Counted from the first letter of the stretch, positions 47,808-61,599 are shown. The stretch is DNA of 64,000 bases from Halicephalobus mephisto (GCA_009193035.1 SWDT01000032.1:62001-126000), one strand, 5' to 3'. The notes: generated by a model from the sequence alone, not told the origin. Numbers and translations are program-made.

Positions 47808-50800
47808 ATGGACAAGAAAGGGATTTCTGGCTCATTGGATGTTTGTCGAGAGGAGGAACGATTAGAGGATAATGACAAGGATAAAGGAATAATGGATATG
47901 GAATTGATAGTTTTGGAACAGTTTAAAGATGATAAATTTGATGATGATGATGATAAATATTCTATCAATGAGACAATTATGGAATTTAAGAGAAGTTTAT
48001 CACCGGGAAATAATAGTCAAAAAGATTTTTATGCTTATCAGACGAGTCTTTTTTTGTTTACTCAATTGGGATATCTTCCGGTTGCGGGATCTATGCTTTC
48101 TACTACGTTTTTTGAACCGGGTCAAGTAAGTTTGTTTTCATTAATAATTTTTACAGTAATACAAAAATTCCAAAAAAATTAAACATTTTTAAAAAAATAA
48201 AAATTAAAGATTTTTGGAAACTTTAAAAGTATTAGTTTTGGAAAATCAAACATTTTTAAAAAAATAAAAATTAAAGATTTTTGGAAATTTTAAAAGTATT
48301 AGTTTTAGAAAATCAAACATTTTTAAAAATAGAAATCAAAAATTTAAATAGAATTATGGTTTTTAATGTTTTTAAGTGGTTGAGGATTTTTTTAAACTTT
48401 AGTTTTTTAAAATTATGGGAAACTTAAGAATTTGAATGTTTTTGAATTTTTAGATTCTGGGAATTTTTAGAACATTATGAAAATTTAGAAATTTTTTGAG
48501 TTTTTAGAAAATTTCAGAATTTTGTTGAACTTTTAAAATATTTTTTGGATGATTTTAAAACCTAATAAAAATTTTTAGAATTCAACAATAACATGAAATT
48601 TATTAAAACTTTAAAATTTTCCAGAATTTTGTAAATTGTTTTAGAATTTTTGGAAATCTAATAAAAAATTCTAGAGCATTCCAGAATTTAGTCTGAAGTT
48701 GAATATCTGAAACCAAAAGTCCTAGAATATTCTAGAAACTTATGTCTAGGTAATTTTATGGGAATTTTTGATTTTTATAACATCATTTTTTGAATTTTTA
48801 TAAAAAATAATTAGAAATATGGAGAAATTTGTTTTTTTAAATAATTAGAAATATGGAGAAATTTGTTTTTTTAAATAATTAGAAATATGGAGAAATTTGT
48901 TTTTTTAAATAATTAAAAATATGGAGAAATTTACTTTTTAAAATAATTAAATTATAAAAAGTTATTAAAATAATTAAAAATATAAAAAAGTTATTGAAGT
49001 CATTAAAAATGTGAAGAAATTTATTTTTTAAAATAATTGGATTTTTCAGATTGAATGTGGCAATCAGTCAACTCCGGACTTCAATTCTCTGTTGATTACG
49101 TGGGATCAACATTGTAGACAATCGTCGTTGACTACTGTAGTTTCATCGATGATTATGTTAGGAGGTGTGATTGGAGCATTTTTATCTGGATTTTTGGCAG
49201 ATTCATTTGGAAGAAAACCGGTAATTGTTGGATGTATGATAGTCATATGTGTTTTTAATTCAATTATTGCTGGAATAGGTGACGTATTTCCAATTTTATC
49301 ATCTTTATTGTTTTGTGTTATTGGAGCAGCTTGTGGAGGTTATATGGTAACGAATCTTGTTTTGATGGTGGAGAATTTGGGACAAGCAAGTTCGAGATTG
49401 CTTGTTGTGTCACTTAATGGATGGCCGATTGGGATGTGTTTTGCTGCTTTAATAGCGTATTTTTCGAAAGATTGGAGAATTTATCATGTTACTGTAGCTG
49501 TTATTGCTGCAATTTTGTGTGGTTTTTTGGTTGGTTTTTTTTTATTAAGGATTATGATTAGATGTAAAATGAGATTTTTGAATTTTTATCTAAAAGCAAA
49601 AAAATGCTAAATTTGGTTATTTATACTGAAATTTGACAGTGATTTTATGATTGTTAAAAGTTTTAAAAATTTGTGTTAAGGTGATTTTTTAGAAATTTTT
49701 ATTTGTGGTTTTTTGAATTCCCGCGCAAAATGAGAGAAGTTGGAAAATTAAAAAAAAATGGCAAATCTGGCTATTCGACCTGAATCGACTCGCTTTGTCT
49801 TCACTTTTGTTTTTTCTTCTGATTTTTACAATAATCCTAAAATTAAACAAATTTTTGTCGAAATAATTTTATAACTTTTATTTTTATAATATTACTGCTT
49901 TACTAATTATTGTGTGTTTTAGCAATGTATTTCTCTGGAGAGTGTTCGTTGGTTGAAACATCACAATCACCTGGGAAAAGCTGACAAAGTTCAGCTTCAA
50001 ATAGACTGGAGAAATGTTAAGGTCAACGGTCTTCTTCCTCGTGGTCTTCAATCGCAGGATATTGAGGTCAGTTTTTTGTTATTTTGGAAATAAAAAAACT
50101 AAATTTTTATTGATTTTTATTTTTTAATCATTTTTGGTTTTGTCTATTGGGAATTTTTGTTTATTAATTTTTAATTGTTTTCAGAAAAAACCACCGTCGA
50201 TGGATGAATCATTGTTCCCGGTTGGAAAGGGAGTCAGACAATATACATATATGGATCTGTTTCGTCACAAATCTGTCAGAACCCCGTTATTGGCACTGGT
50301 TTACTGTTTTACTACTTCCAGCATTGTGTCTTTTGGGTTCTATTTTTCCGTAGAAGTACTTCCGGGAAACAGATACGTTAATCTGGCGGCAATGGGAGCC
50401 TTGAAGTTTCTCCTTGGATTTATTCCTTTTGCAGTCTCACTTTGTGTGGGTAGAAAACCGATAATTATTATCTCAGTTTGTGAGTTTTTAAAATTTGTGA
50501 ATTTTACTGCAAAAAAAGCAACCCATCTTTGAGAAAGTTATTCTGGTGTTGTGATTTTTGAATATTTGTGAACACTTTCATGTATAATTATTAATTCTCG
50601 AGGATGGGAAACTTATATTTTGTGCCCTAATCTAGAAGTTTCTATATAGAATATAGTTTTAAAATATTGATTTCGAAACAATCCCACAAAATTAAAATTT
50701 TAATTCACTTTTGTTTTTTAAATGTTCTAGGAATTTTTGAAATACTATTTTGTGAAAAATTCATATATGGTTTTTACTTTATATAACTAATTATGAAATA

Positions 50801-51445
50801 ATAATCATATAAAACTAAAGTTTTAATTTTTGTTTTTTAAATGTTCTAAGAATTCTTCTTAAGAAAATTTCATAACTTCTATTATTGATTTTCATAATGT
50901 ATAATTGTAATTACATTATTGGTGAGTAATATGGAGAGCGAATTTTGCACTTTTGTTACGACTGGAAAGTTCTAGAAATTTGCATAAAGATCACTTTTAT
51001 AACAAATTATTTTTGAATTTTTATTACAGTATGGTTTTTAGCTGTTGCTGGGATAGCTGCCTGGATGTACATAATTATTTCTTCGTGGTTCGAAATGTCA
51101 AATCACTTGATCATCACTATTTTGGGTCTTGTTGTGACGGCATCAATGGATCCTACTTGGAAAATTATTCATCTGTATTCTGCTGAATTGTTTCCTACTG
51201 TTGTGAGAAATATGGCAAGAGGAATATGTAATGTTGGGGCTAGAATGGGAAGTTTGGCTGCTCCATTGATTGTGTATTCAAGAATGTGGTTTAATCAAGC
51301 TCCAATTATCGTATTTGCTGTACTTTTAACAATTCAATGGATTGTGGTTTTTATTTTCTTTCCGGAAACAAAAGATAAGCCTCTACCGGATGAGATTGAA
51401 GATTCAAGAAAAACAGAAGAACGGAAAAATTTAAATGAATTGTAA
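47808..51445 (+). CDS. SLC22-like major facilitator transporter
   Basis: Exons 47808-48125, 49050-49529, 49923-50066, 50185-50479 and 51030-51445 encode ~550 residues, the usual SLC22 size. The signature GVIGAFLSGFLADSFGRKP sits after TM2, the ESVRWL box (ESPRWL in relatives) opens the central loop, and GRKPIII and the final PETKDKPLP follow at the expected places. About 12 hydrophobic spans can be counted. The long hydrophilic N-terminus (acidic, DDDDD) is atypical. The exon 2 donor (GTTGGT at 49530) is weak and chosen by frame. Homologues move organic cations, anions or carnitine; the substrate here is unknown. The close spacing after IWS1 suggests an operon, with GTGGTTCAG at 47748-47756 as a possible spliced-leader acceptor. 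Confidence 0.88.
48180..48330. repeat. ~70 bp tandem repeat in intron 1 of the transporter gene
   Basis: Two to three units share ATTAAAGATTTTTGGAAA and AAAGTATTAGTTTTGGAAAA. Confidence 0.7.
48820..48945. repeat. 34 bp tandem repeat in intron 1 of the transporter gene
   Basis: Four units of ATTAGAAATATGGAGAAATT plus TGTTTTTTTAAATA, nearly identical. Confidence 0.8.
49718..49818 (+). repeat. Intron-borne dispersed repeat, copy 1
   Basis: About 100 bp beginning GAATTCCCGCGCAAAATGAG and containing CTGGCTATTCGACC and GAATCGACTCGCTTTGTC. It recurs twice in the first KDM8-like intron (62675-62765, 62865-62965), in the same orientation relative to each host gene. Here it lies in transporter intron 2. 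Confidence 0.88.
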
Positions 51446-54198
51446 ATTATTTATTTTTTATCGTGTACGAGGTGATTTAATAATGTCTTTCGTGATTTTG
51501 TAGCAATATTGAACCCATGTGATAGTCAATGCATTTTGAAATTTCTCTGGTGAAAAATTAAACATTCCAAAAAATAAAAATTTAATTTTTAAAATAATTT
51601 TTAGAGTTTTTTTCTCTAATTATCTTTAATAATTTTTAATTTTTGTAATTTTTGAATTTTGAATAGATTAATTTTGTTTATGATTATATTGCGTGTTTTA
51701 ATCGTCTGAATTTCTTGAGGAATTTTAATGTAGATTAAAGTTCTAGAATTCATGTTTTGAAATTTTTGAGAATTTTATAAGAACTTCTGGAATTGTAAAA
51801 ATTTTTTAATTTTAATAGAAAATTTTAAAAATTTATTTGAAATTTTTGGGATTTTTCAAGAGATTTGTAATTTTTAAAGCTAATAGGAAATTTAACATTT
51901 TTGGAATCTTCTGAAACTGGGAATTTTAGGTTTTTAGAAACTTGGAAATTATGTAAATTTTTGAGCATTTTTTTTGAGCTTTTGGAAAATTTTGAAATTG
52001 GAAATTTTTAGGTTTTTAGAAACTGATAAGAAATTATGTAAAGTTTTGAGGATGTTTTTGAGCTTTTGGAAAATTTTGAAATTGGAAATTTTTAGGTTTT
52101 TAGAAACTGATAGAAAATTATGTAAATTTTTAAGGATTTTTTAATAACTGGAAAATTCTGATTTTTCTAGAATTCTCGAAGGATTTTTAAAATACTACAG
52201 AAGTTTTCAGAATCCAGTGGATTTTAAAAAATTTCGAAAACTTAGTTTTTAGAATCTTAAATTTCTCGGGAATTTTTATAATAATTTAATTTTGTGGAAA
52301 TTTTCGGAAATATCAATAATCCGAAATTTGGAAATCGATGTCGAGACAATTTTGTAAAAAAATTCATTTCTAATTTTTCTAATTAATGTGGAAATTCAGA
52401 TTTGCATTCATTTACTGTTCTTCAAGAATTCAAATTTGGCAATATTTGGACTTTACTAAGGTTTTTGGTTTTTTATTTTTTAAATTAGAATTTTTCAGAA
52501 TCCCAAAGGAATTTTGGAATTGTTAGAAATCAAGATTTTAAAGAACTAAACAATTTTAGAAATTTCGTTTTTGAAGCAATTTGATTAAAAAATAATCTTT
52601 GAATTTTTAAAATGAAAAATAAAATTTATTATTTACGTTTTTTTGAAATTTTTATTTTTTAAAATCTTCCAGAATTTTTAAAATTTTAAATAATTAAAAA
52701 AATTTTGTTTTTAAATAATTTGATTTAAAAAATTTTTGGAATTTTTAAATAAAAATTAATCACAATTTTTTAAAAATTTTAATTTATTATTATTTATATT
52801 TTTTTAAATTTTCCAAAATTTTTATTTTTTTATTAATTTTAAAAAACGGAAAATTTTAATTTACAATGTTTTATAGCCAATATTAAGAATAATAACTCGC
52901 ATTAAGTAACAGCAATAATTTTTAAAAAAAACTAAAAAATTAAATATCTTTGGAAATTTAAAATTTCCAGTTTTTTAATTGATTTAATTGGGCACTTTTG
53001 AGATCTTTGGAATGTTAATTTTTTTTTCGGCAAGGTTATTTGGGAATTTTTGTCGTTCGTTGACTGTAGTGAAGTGAATAAGTGTCAGTTTGGATGGTTT
53101 TGGCCATTGCCTGAAAAAAAATTAAATTAAATATATAAAAAAATTGTTTTATTTGGACATTCCCCTGAAGATTTAAAAAAAATTGTTTTTGACATTGCCT
53201 AAAGGATTTTTGATTTTAAAAAATTAAAGTTCTAAAAATGAAAAAAATTTATTTTTTTAAAATGTACTTTTAAAAATGAATAATTTGCAGAAATTAAGAT
53301 AATTATGGAAATTAAATTTTTAGAGTTAATTTTTAAAATTAGAAAAATTTTATTTTTAAAATTAGAAAAATTTTATTTTTAAAATTAAAAATGTTTAAAA
53401 AGTAGTTTTATAAAATTTTTAAAAAATAAGAAAACTTTTTAAATTAAAAAAATTTAAAAAAAATTTGTTTTGTATTTGAAAAGTAAAAATTTAATTTAAA
53501 GAAGAAATTAATCTAAATTTTATTATTGTTATTTTTCAAATCAGATTATCCTAGGCTAAAGAATAAAAAAAATTAAATTAACATGTGATGTGTTTTTGAA
53601 AAAAATGATCTATAATTTGTTATTTCTCCTACAACCTCATTAAAAACATAGATAATCCTTCATAACCAGACTGTCTAGCTTACGTCAGAGAAAATTTTTA
53701 ATTGATTTTTAATTTTGAAAAATTTTAAGTTTTAAATTTTGAAAATTTTAAGTTTTTTTAATTTTGAAAATTTTTGTTTTGGAAACTTTAAATTTTTAAA
53801 ATTTTTAAGTTTTAAATTTGAAAATTTTAAGTTTTAAAAATTTTAAATTTTTAATTGATTTTAAATTTTGAAAATTTTTAAGTTTTAAATTTTGGAAATT
53901 TTTAAGTTAGTTTTAAATTTTAGAAATTTTATATTTTTAATTCTGAAAATTTTTCATTAATTTTTAATTTTGAAAATATAAAAAATAAATTTTTGACGTG
54001 ATTTTAAATTAAATTAAATGCAAACCACGCATATTGATTTAAAACTCAGTGTTAATATTGTATTTTTAAAAATAATTAATTTAAAAAATCAATGAAATAA
54101 AAATTTTCTAAAATATTTTAAAAAATATAAAATTTCGAAAAATAATTTTTCAAAATTGAAAATTAAAAAAAAATAAATTTTAAGTTTTTTGAATTTGG
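51446..54198. other. Intergenic AT-rich region
   Basis: Between the convergent transporter and PKI-like genes. The sequence is A/T-rich with worn repeats (GAAATTTTTAGGTTTTTAGA phrases at 51890-52110). I see no gene. Confidence 0.55.
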
Positions 54199-57100
54199 TT
54201 AAAAATTTATTTTTTTTAAATATGAATTTATAATTTTTTTAAATGTTTTGGTTTTTTTGGTCTGTGGGGAATTTTCGGACTTACTCGAATCTTGGTAGTT
54301 AGGAGAACCCGTTTTGGAAGAACTGGCTTCTAATTGAGAAAATTGTTCCGCTAGTTTATGAGCACCAATGTCGACATCGTCAACTCCGAGATCAGGCATA
54401 GCATTTCGTCTTCCACTCCTGGAACTTTGAGAAAATTGTTGAAGATGGTCTGTGTGAAGTGTGTCTGTTTCTCCCATTTCGGAATCTGAATCTGAATCAG
54501 ATTTTGATTGAGAATCCCGTTTTGGTGTCTTTGGTGGGGAATCTGGATCTTTGGATTCGGTCGACACGGCTAAAAGGGTCTTGAAGCCCTCTGGGCTTAG
54601 AATAGCAGCACAAAGGGGGGAGTAAGCACTTTGGGGTCGATGGAGGTTAATAGACAAACCTCGAGGCACCTGAAATAATAAAAATTAAAATATTGAAGAA
54701 ATTTAAAAATTAAAATATTAAGGAAATTTAAAAATAAAAATATTGAAGAAATTTATAAATAAAAATATTGAAATAATAAAAATTAAAATATTGAAGAAAT
54801 TTAAAAATTAAAATATTGGAGAAATTTAAAAATTAAAATATTGAAATTAAAAGAAAAATGTTAAAATATTAAAGATTAGAAATTTTTTTATAAAATAATT
54901 TCGACACGGATTTTTGGGAGTTTTTTATGAAAGAATCTTGGTTTGAAAAATGATTAATTTTAAATTTTATAAATTTCAGAATTAGTCATATTTTAAGAAA
55001 TTAATAATGGAAGTTGTTACGTTTTTTTTTCGACAGAAATTCGGAGTTTTTAAAAATGAAAATAATCCAAATGACGATTTTTGTTTTTGATGACGATCAA
55101 TTCGTAACTTTACACAAGTCTACAATGGATCATATTGTTTTTAAAAAATAAAAAATAAAAGTTTTTTCGAATTTTGAGATTTTTTGAATTTAAAAAATAA
55201 TTTTTATAAAATTTAAAAATTTTTTTTATGAATTTTTGGATTTTTTAAATTTAAAAAATAACTTTTTTACGATTTTAGAAATTTTTAAATTTATTTTTGG
55301 TTTTAAAAATTTTTAATTTATTTTAAAAATAAAATTTTTTACGAATTTGGAAATTTTTAAATTTATTTTTTATGAATTTGGAAATTTTTAAATTTATTTT
55401 TTATGAATTTGGGAATTTTTAAATTTATTTTTTATGAATTTGGAAATTTTTAAATTTATTTTTTATGAATTTCTAAAACTTTTTAGAAACCAAAGTAACC
55501 TGTAATTTCGATTAACTGATGATTTCGTAATCTTAGTGGATTTTGAGAATTAATCCTACTATTATCGAAATTAAAAATGAATTTTCTATGAAATAGTCTC
55601 GACACGAATTTCCACAACTTTTTAGAAATTACAGTAATCCACGATTTTACTTTTAGTAATTTCTTAATTTTAGAAAATTTAAAGAAAAATATTGTTTTAG
55701 AAAATTTTAAAAATGTTATTTTAGAAAATTTAAAAAAATATTGTTTTAGAAAATTTTAAAAATATTATTTTAGAAAATTTTTAAAAATGTTATTTTAGAA
55801 AATTTTAAAAAATGTTATTTTAGAAAATTTTAAAAATATTATTTTAGAAAATTTTTAAAAATTTAAGTGTTATTTTAAAAATTTTTGGACTAGGATGTGA
55901 ATATTTTTTTGGAGTTGTGTATGAAAATATAAATATTGAAAAAATATCCCTACAGTAGTTTTCTCCTTTTCTTTAGTTGAAAACAGATTGATTTAGATGT
56001 TAGTAGAGAACTGTAACGGTCACAGATGGAGTAAACTTGAAATTGATGGATAGATTAATCAAAAACAGAACTATAATGTATTTTGAAAAAAAAATTGATC
56101 GATTGTGGATTTAAAAAATATAAAAATTTGAAAAATAATTTTTATCAAATGTCCAAGGAAAAAAAGCATGACGTTCCTGGATGACGTAATCGTTTAAAAA
56201 CTAACGCTTTGTTCAATAAATTTTTCGGAAAAAAACGTAATCGAAAGCGTAATGTGAAAAGCAGAGACAGTTGTTGCATTTTTGACATTGAACATTTAGG
56301 AAATAACGAGATAATGTGGAATTTTGTGAATGACGTATATTTATTTACAGGAAGTAGTGTTTTTGCAGAAAAAAGTTGGATTTATTTTGGATTGAGATAA
56401 AGTAGGACATGGTTGTGGTGGGAAAAATATATGTTGGAAAATAATATGAAAAACTATATATGAATGATGATTATTCATATATGAAAAATAACATTTTTGA
56501 TTTGAAAAATTTGGATTAATTTTAGTTCTACTGAGATAAAGTAAAAGATGTTTTTAAATTCTACGATGAGAGCGATGTATTCTGAATAATATAATTATGA
56601 AAAACTATATATGAATGATGATTGTTCATATATGAAAAGTAACATTTTAGAATAAGATTTTAATTAATTTTAGTTTTATTGAGATAAAGTAAAAAATGAT
56701 TTTAAATTCTACGATGAAGGGGATATTCTAGATAATAATGTTATGAAAAATTTTACATATATGATTATTCATATATGAAAAGTAACATTTTTGATAAAAA
56801 AAATTGAATTAATTTTAGCCTTCTTTAAACGGAGTAGGACATAGTCATGGTTTCTACAACGAAGGGGATATTCTAGATAATAAGATTATAAAGTTTTACA
56901 TAGGTGATTATTCATATATTAAAAGTAACATTTTTGATAAAAAAAATTGAATTAATTTTAGTTTTCTTTAAACGGAGTAGGATATAGTCGTGGTTTCTAC
57001 GATGAAAGAGATACTCTAGATAATAAGATTATAAAGTTTTACATAGATGATTATTCATATATGAAAAGTAACATTTTTGATAAAAAAATTGAATTAATTT

Positions 57101-60100
57101 TAGTTTTATTGAGATAAAGTAAAAGATGATTTTAGTTTTTTATGTATGTATTCTAGATAATAGTATTGTACGAAATTTTACGTAAATGATGTTTTTGCAT
57201 ATATGAAAAACTAATAATTCAAGAAAAAAACGAGTAACTTTTAATCCTTTACAGATCAAGTAAAAGATAATTGTAAATTTTTTAAGAAAAAAATATAATC
57301 TAGATAATCGGATAACGTAGAATTTTATGTGAATGATGTTTTTGATATATGAAAAACCAATAATTTTTAGAAAAAAATATCCAAAATAATAGGATTATAA
57401 AATTTTTTATATTTTTGATGTATGAAAAACCAATAATTTTTAGAGAAATATTTTAGATAATAGGATTATAAAAGTTTGTATAATATTTTTCATATATGAA
57501 AAACCAATAATTTTTGAGAAAATTATAGAATTTTATGTGAATAATATTTTTCATATATGAAAAACCAATAATTTTCAGGAAAATTATAGAATTTTATGTG
57601 AATAATATTTTTCATATATGAAAACCTAATAATTTTCAGGAAAATTATAGAATTTTATGTGAATAATATTTTTCATATATGAAAAACCAATAATTTTCGA
57701 AAAAATTATAGAATTTTATGTGAATAATATTTTTGATATATGAAAACCCAATAATTTTCAGGAAAAAGTTGAATAAATTCCAGTTCGTTGAACATAAAAT
57801 GGTCGATGGCTTTTTGGTGGGAAAAAAGTCATTAAATAACGAAATAATGGAGAATTTTATGTGAATAATGTACATTTTTATTTTAAAAATCTTTAAAAAT
57901 TTATTTTAAAAAACAATTAAAATTATAAAATTTTTTATATTTTTCATATATGAAGAACCGATAATTTTTAGGAAAGTATTTTAGATAATAAAATTATAGA
58001 ATTTTATATGAATAATATTTTTGATATATGAAAAACTGATAATTTTTAGAAAAAAATATTTAAAATAATAGGATTATAGAATTTTGTATATTTTTCATAT
58101 ATAAAAAACAGATAATTTTTAGGGAAATATTTTAGATAATAAAATTATAGAATTTTATAAATAATATTTTTCATATATAAAAAACCGATAATTTTTAGGA
58201 AAGTATTTTAGATAATAAAATTATAGGATTTTATAAATAATATTTTTGATATATGAAAAACCAATAATTTTTAGAAATATTTAAAATAATAGGATTATAG
58301 AATTTTGTATATTTTTCATATATGAAAAACCGATAATTTTTAGGAAAATATTTTAGATAATAAAATTATAGAATTTTATATGAATAATATTTTTCATATA
58401 TGAAAAACCAATAATTTTTAGAAATATTTAAAATAATAGGATTATAGAATTTTGTATATTTTTGATATATGAAAAACCGATAATTTGAGAGAAAAAAGTT
58501 GAATCAATTCCGATTCGTTAGAGATAAAATAGGCGATAGTTTAGTTTTGCAGAGCGACGAGAGAGCTCTCCCAATGACGTAGAATTGTCGCTCATTTTTC
58601 GTGAACCTAAAGAAATCATGCTCTGTGAAAAAAGCAAACATAAACTTGGCAGTTTTTGTCAAAAAGAAAAATTTTTATGTTGACTGGAATTTGACAAGTG
58701 AAAGTTTGAGTGAACTAGATCCGAATGACCCAGAAAACGATTAATAAAAAAGAAAATCACGGATTTTGAAAGTGAAAGCCCTAATTTTCAATAAACAAGT
58801 TTAATTTTTTTTAAATGTTTTTAAATTTTAAAAATAAATAATTTTTAAAAATTCTAAAATAAATAATTTTTAAGAATTTTAAAAATAAATAATTTTTAAG
58901 AATTCTAAAATAAATAATTTTAAAAGTAAATAATTTTATAAAATTTTAAAAATAAATAATTTTTAAAATTTTTCTATAAAGTTCTAAAAATTAAAAAAAT
59001 TTTTATAAGATTCTAAAAAATTTCAAAAGTTTATATAAAATTCCAAAAGATTATGTAAGATTTTAAAAAATTTCTGAAATCGTAGAATTTCGAAAAATTT
59101 TAATTTTTCATAATTTAAAAATTTTTTATAAAAATTAAATATTTTCGTAAAAATGTCTAGACATGAATTTAGAGAATTTTATATAATCTTAGATCGAAAA
59201 CATTTATTTTAATTTTTAAATAAATTTAAAAAATTTTGAAATTTTTAAAGATTTTTGAAAATTTTACAGAATTTTAATAAAATTTTAAAAAACAATGAAT
59301 ATTAAAAGAATCGAAATTTACTCGAAAACAGAAACGAACTAGCTTTGCCATAGGCAGTCGTGACTAGTTCCGGTGACAGACAAGGGCGAAAAATACGAAA
59401 TTGAATGCCAGCGGCCAGAGGGGACTGGCCTGGGTTTTCAGAAGCTCCGGCGAAGGAGGAAACTCCGCCTTTTGGAAAAAAGATTTTTTTGATGGGAACT
59501 ATTGTTCTGGATTTTTAAATTTTAAAGAAAAATTTGTCAATTTAAAAAAAAAATTTTTTTAAAGAAAAATTTGTCAATTTAAAAAAAATTTTTTTAAAGA
59601 AAAATTTGTCAATTTTTTTTAAATTCTTAAAATAGAAAAAATTTATCTTTGAAGTGGAGAAATTTTGGGTTTTTGGAAGTTTAAAGATTTTTAAGTTTAA
59701 AAAAAATAAAAATTGATTTTTTTACGAAATTTTTTCAATATGAATTTTTTGAAGATTTTAGGAAAATTTTAAAAATTAAAAAAAAAATGAGAAATATTAA
59801 TTTTATATTATTTTTGAAATTAAATTATTTAAAAAAAATTATTAATTTTGTTTTTTTCGAAATTAAATTATTTTAAAAAAATTATTAATTTTATATTTTT
59901 TTTGGAATTAAATTATTTAAAAAAATATTTATTTCATATTTTTTTCGAAATTAAATTATTTTTAAAAATAAAAATTATTACGAAATTGTTTCAGTACGAA
60001 TATCTAAAACTTTTTAGAAATTTTTGGAATTTTTAGAAATTTTCAAAAAATTCTAGATTTTTTTAATTTTTAAAATATTTTACACAATTCTGAAAAATTC

Positions 60101-60809
60101 TAGAAATTTTCAAAATATTTTACACAATTCTGAAAAATATAAAAATTTACATTGGATTCTGAAAAATTCTAAAATATTTTAAAATATCTTCAGAATTTTA
60201 AGAAATTTCACATTTTTCCATTGGATTTTGGAGGATTCTAGAAAATTCTGAAATATTTCAAAATATCCTTAAAAATTTACACATTATTCTGAAAAATATT
60301 AAAATTTACATTGGATTCTGAAAAATTCTAAAATATATTCAGAATTTTAAAATCTTCCAAAACTTTGAATTTTTGAACTTTTTAGGAAATTCTAAAATGT
60401 AAAAAATTTTCAGAAATTTATAAAATTTCAAAATTTAAAAAATTTTTTCCTGAATTTTTGAAGATTCAAAAAATTTCGAAAATTTGTGTTTTAAAAAAAA
60501 ATAAAATTTTCAGAAATTTGTGTTTTAAAAAAAAATAAAAAATTTCGAAAATTTGTATTTTAAAAAAAAATAAAATTTTCGGAAATTTGTGTTTTAAAAA
60601 AAATAAAAGTTTTTAGAAATTTATATTTAAAAAAAAATAAAAATTTTCAAAAATTTATATTTAAAAAAAAAATAAAATTTTCAGAAATTTATATTTTAAA
60701 AAAAAATAAAATTTTCAGAAATTTATATTTTTAAAATTACCTGTAATTTTCGAAAATGATGATTTTCGAAACCTCCGAAAGAAGATTGACGTCTGCACAA
60801 TTTAGACAT
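54199..60809 (-). CDS. cAMP-dependent protein kinase inhibitor-like protein (PKI family)
   Basis: The solid exon is 54669-54199 (157 codons with stop). It contains SGRRNAMPDLG, matching the PKI pseudosubstrate core (GRRNAIHD) with Ala where a substrate has Ser, then KLAEQFSQLE, like the PKI leucine-rich nuclear export signal (LALKLAGLDI). In known PKIs these inhibit the PKA catalytic subunit and export it from the nucleus. A Ser/Asp-rich stretch (SKSDSDSDSE) precedes the core. Exon 54669 opens after TTATTATTTCAG in phase 0, so an upstream start is needed. The best candidate is 60809-60741 (23 codons, MSKLCRRQSSF..., ending CAG/GTAATT), giving a ~6 kb intron and a 179-residue protein. The distant first exon is an inference. 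At ~180 residues it is longer than vertebrate PKIs (~75). Confidence 0.72.
55360..55870. repeat. Two adjacent ~28-30 bp tandem arrays in the PKI-like intron
   Basis: 55370-55460 repeats TTTTATGAATTTGGAAATTT about four times. 55680-55870 repeats ATTTTAGAAAATTTTAAAAA about seven times. A single TCTCGACACGAATTTCCAC lies between them. Confidence 0.75.
57180..58495. repeat. ~60 bp tandem array with CATATATGAAAAACC motif in the PKI-like intron
   Basis: About twenty units combine ATAATATTTTTCATATATGA, AAAACCAATAATTTT and AATTATAGAATTTTATGTGA, with GATATATGAAA as an alternative core. A related looser set extends back to about 56450. It is the largest array in the right half. Confidence 0.85.
58535..58770. 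other. GC-richer island in the PKI-like intron
   Basis: Complex sequence with GCAGAGCGACGAGAGAGCTC and CCCAATGACGTAGAATTG follows the repeat array. A second such island lies at 59335-59475 (GGCCAGAGGGGACTGGCC). Possible enhancers or unrecognised exons; no coding evidence. Confidence 0.35.
60470..60735. repeat. ~40 bp A/T tandem repeat beside the proposed PKI first exon
   Basis: Six to seven units of TTTTCAGAAATTTATATTTT plus AAAAAAATAAA end immediately next to the exon donor. Confidence 0.75.
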
Positions 60810-61590
60810 TTTAGATTTTTTAATTTTTTAAATATAAAAAAATAAAATTATTGTCGTTTCCGAAATGATGTGGTTTTATACGTTCCAAAAAGCCCAATAA
60901 TGACGAATTTTGGTTTTTTGAATTTACGTAAAAATTTTTACGAAATAAACATAATCCACGAAAATGGGTCTCTAACAATGACTCACGATTGATATACTTT
61001 TTCTGAATTTAATATTGTTCAAATTAAAATTTCACAAAATATTCAAAATTCTGTAAAATTTTGAAATTTTTTAAAAATATTCAAAATTCACTAAAAATTT
61101 CGAAATTTTTAATTTTTTAAAAATATTCAGAATTTTGTAAAATTTTTTTAAATCTTTAAAATTCTGTAAAATTTAAAATTTCCAAGGATTTTTGAAATTT
61201 TTAACTTTGTAAAATTTCCAAATTTGAATTGAGAATTTCGAAATTTAAAAAATCTAATGTCGATTTTCTGAAATTTTTAAAATCTCTGAAAAATCCCAAA
61301 ATATTTTTGGAAAGTTTAGAACCTTGTAAAAGTATATGAAAAATTTTCTGGAAAATTAAATTTTTTTAAGAATAATTTTCGAGTTTTTAAAAAATACGTG
61401 ATATTTAATAGATTCTATCAAAAGTTGAGACATGAGATCTTTTGATGAAATTAAGATTTCGTGCATGAATTGGTCAATTATTAATGGGGTTTTTTGGAAT
61501 TATTAAATTCACAAAATTAAGTTATTTTTTAAAACGTAATAATTGACAAAATGTGTTAAATATCCATACTTGTTTTGGCGATTCTCATTT
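60810..61590. other. Divergent intergenic region, PKI-like and KDM8-like genes
   Basis: AT-rich sequence between the proposed PKI first exon and the KDM8-like gene. The 60840-60990 part is more complex and may hold promoter elements. No other gene seen. Confidence 0.4.
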
Positions 61591-61599
61591 TGTGTTTTG

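Noticed and set aside
780..58495. CRISPR array
   Set aside because: Tandem units are contiguous or vary gradually, without unique spacers, and the genome is eukaryotic.
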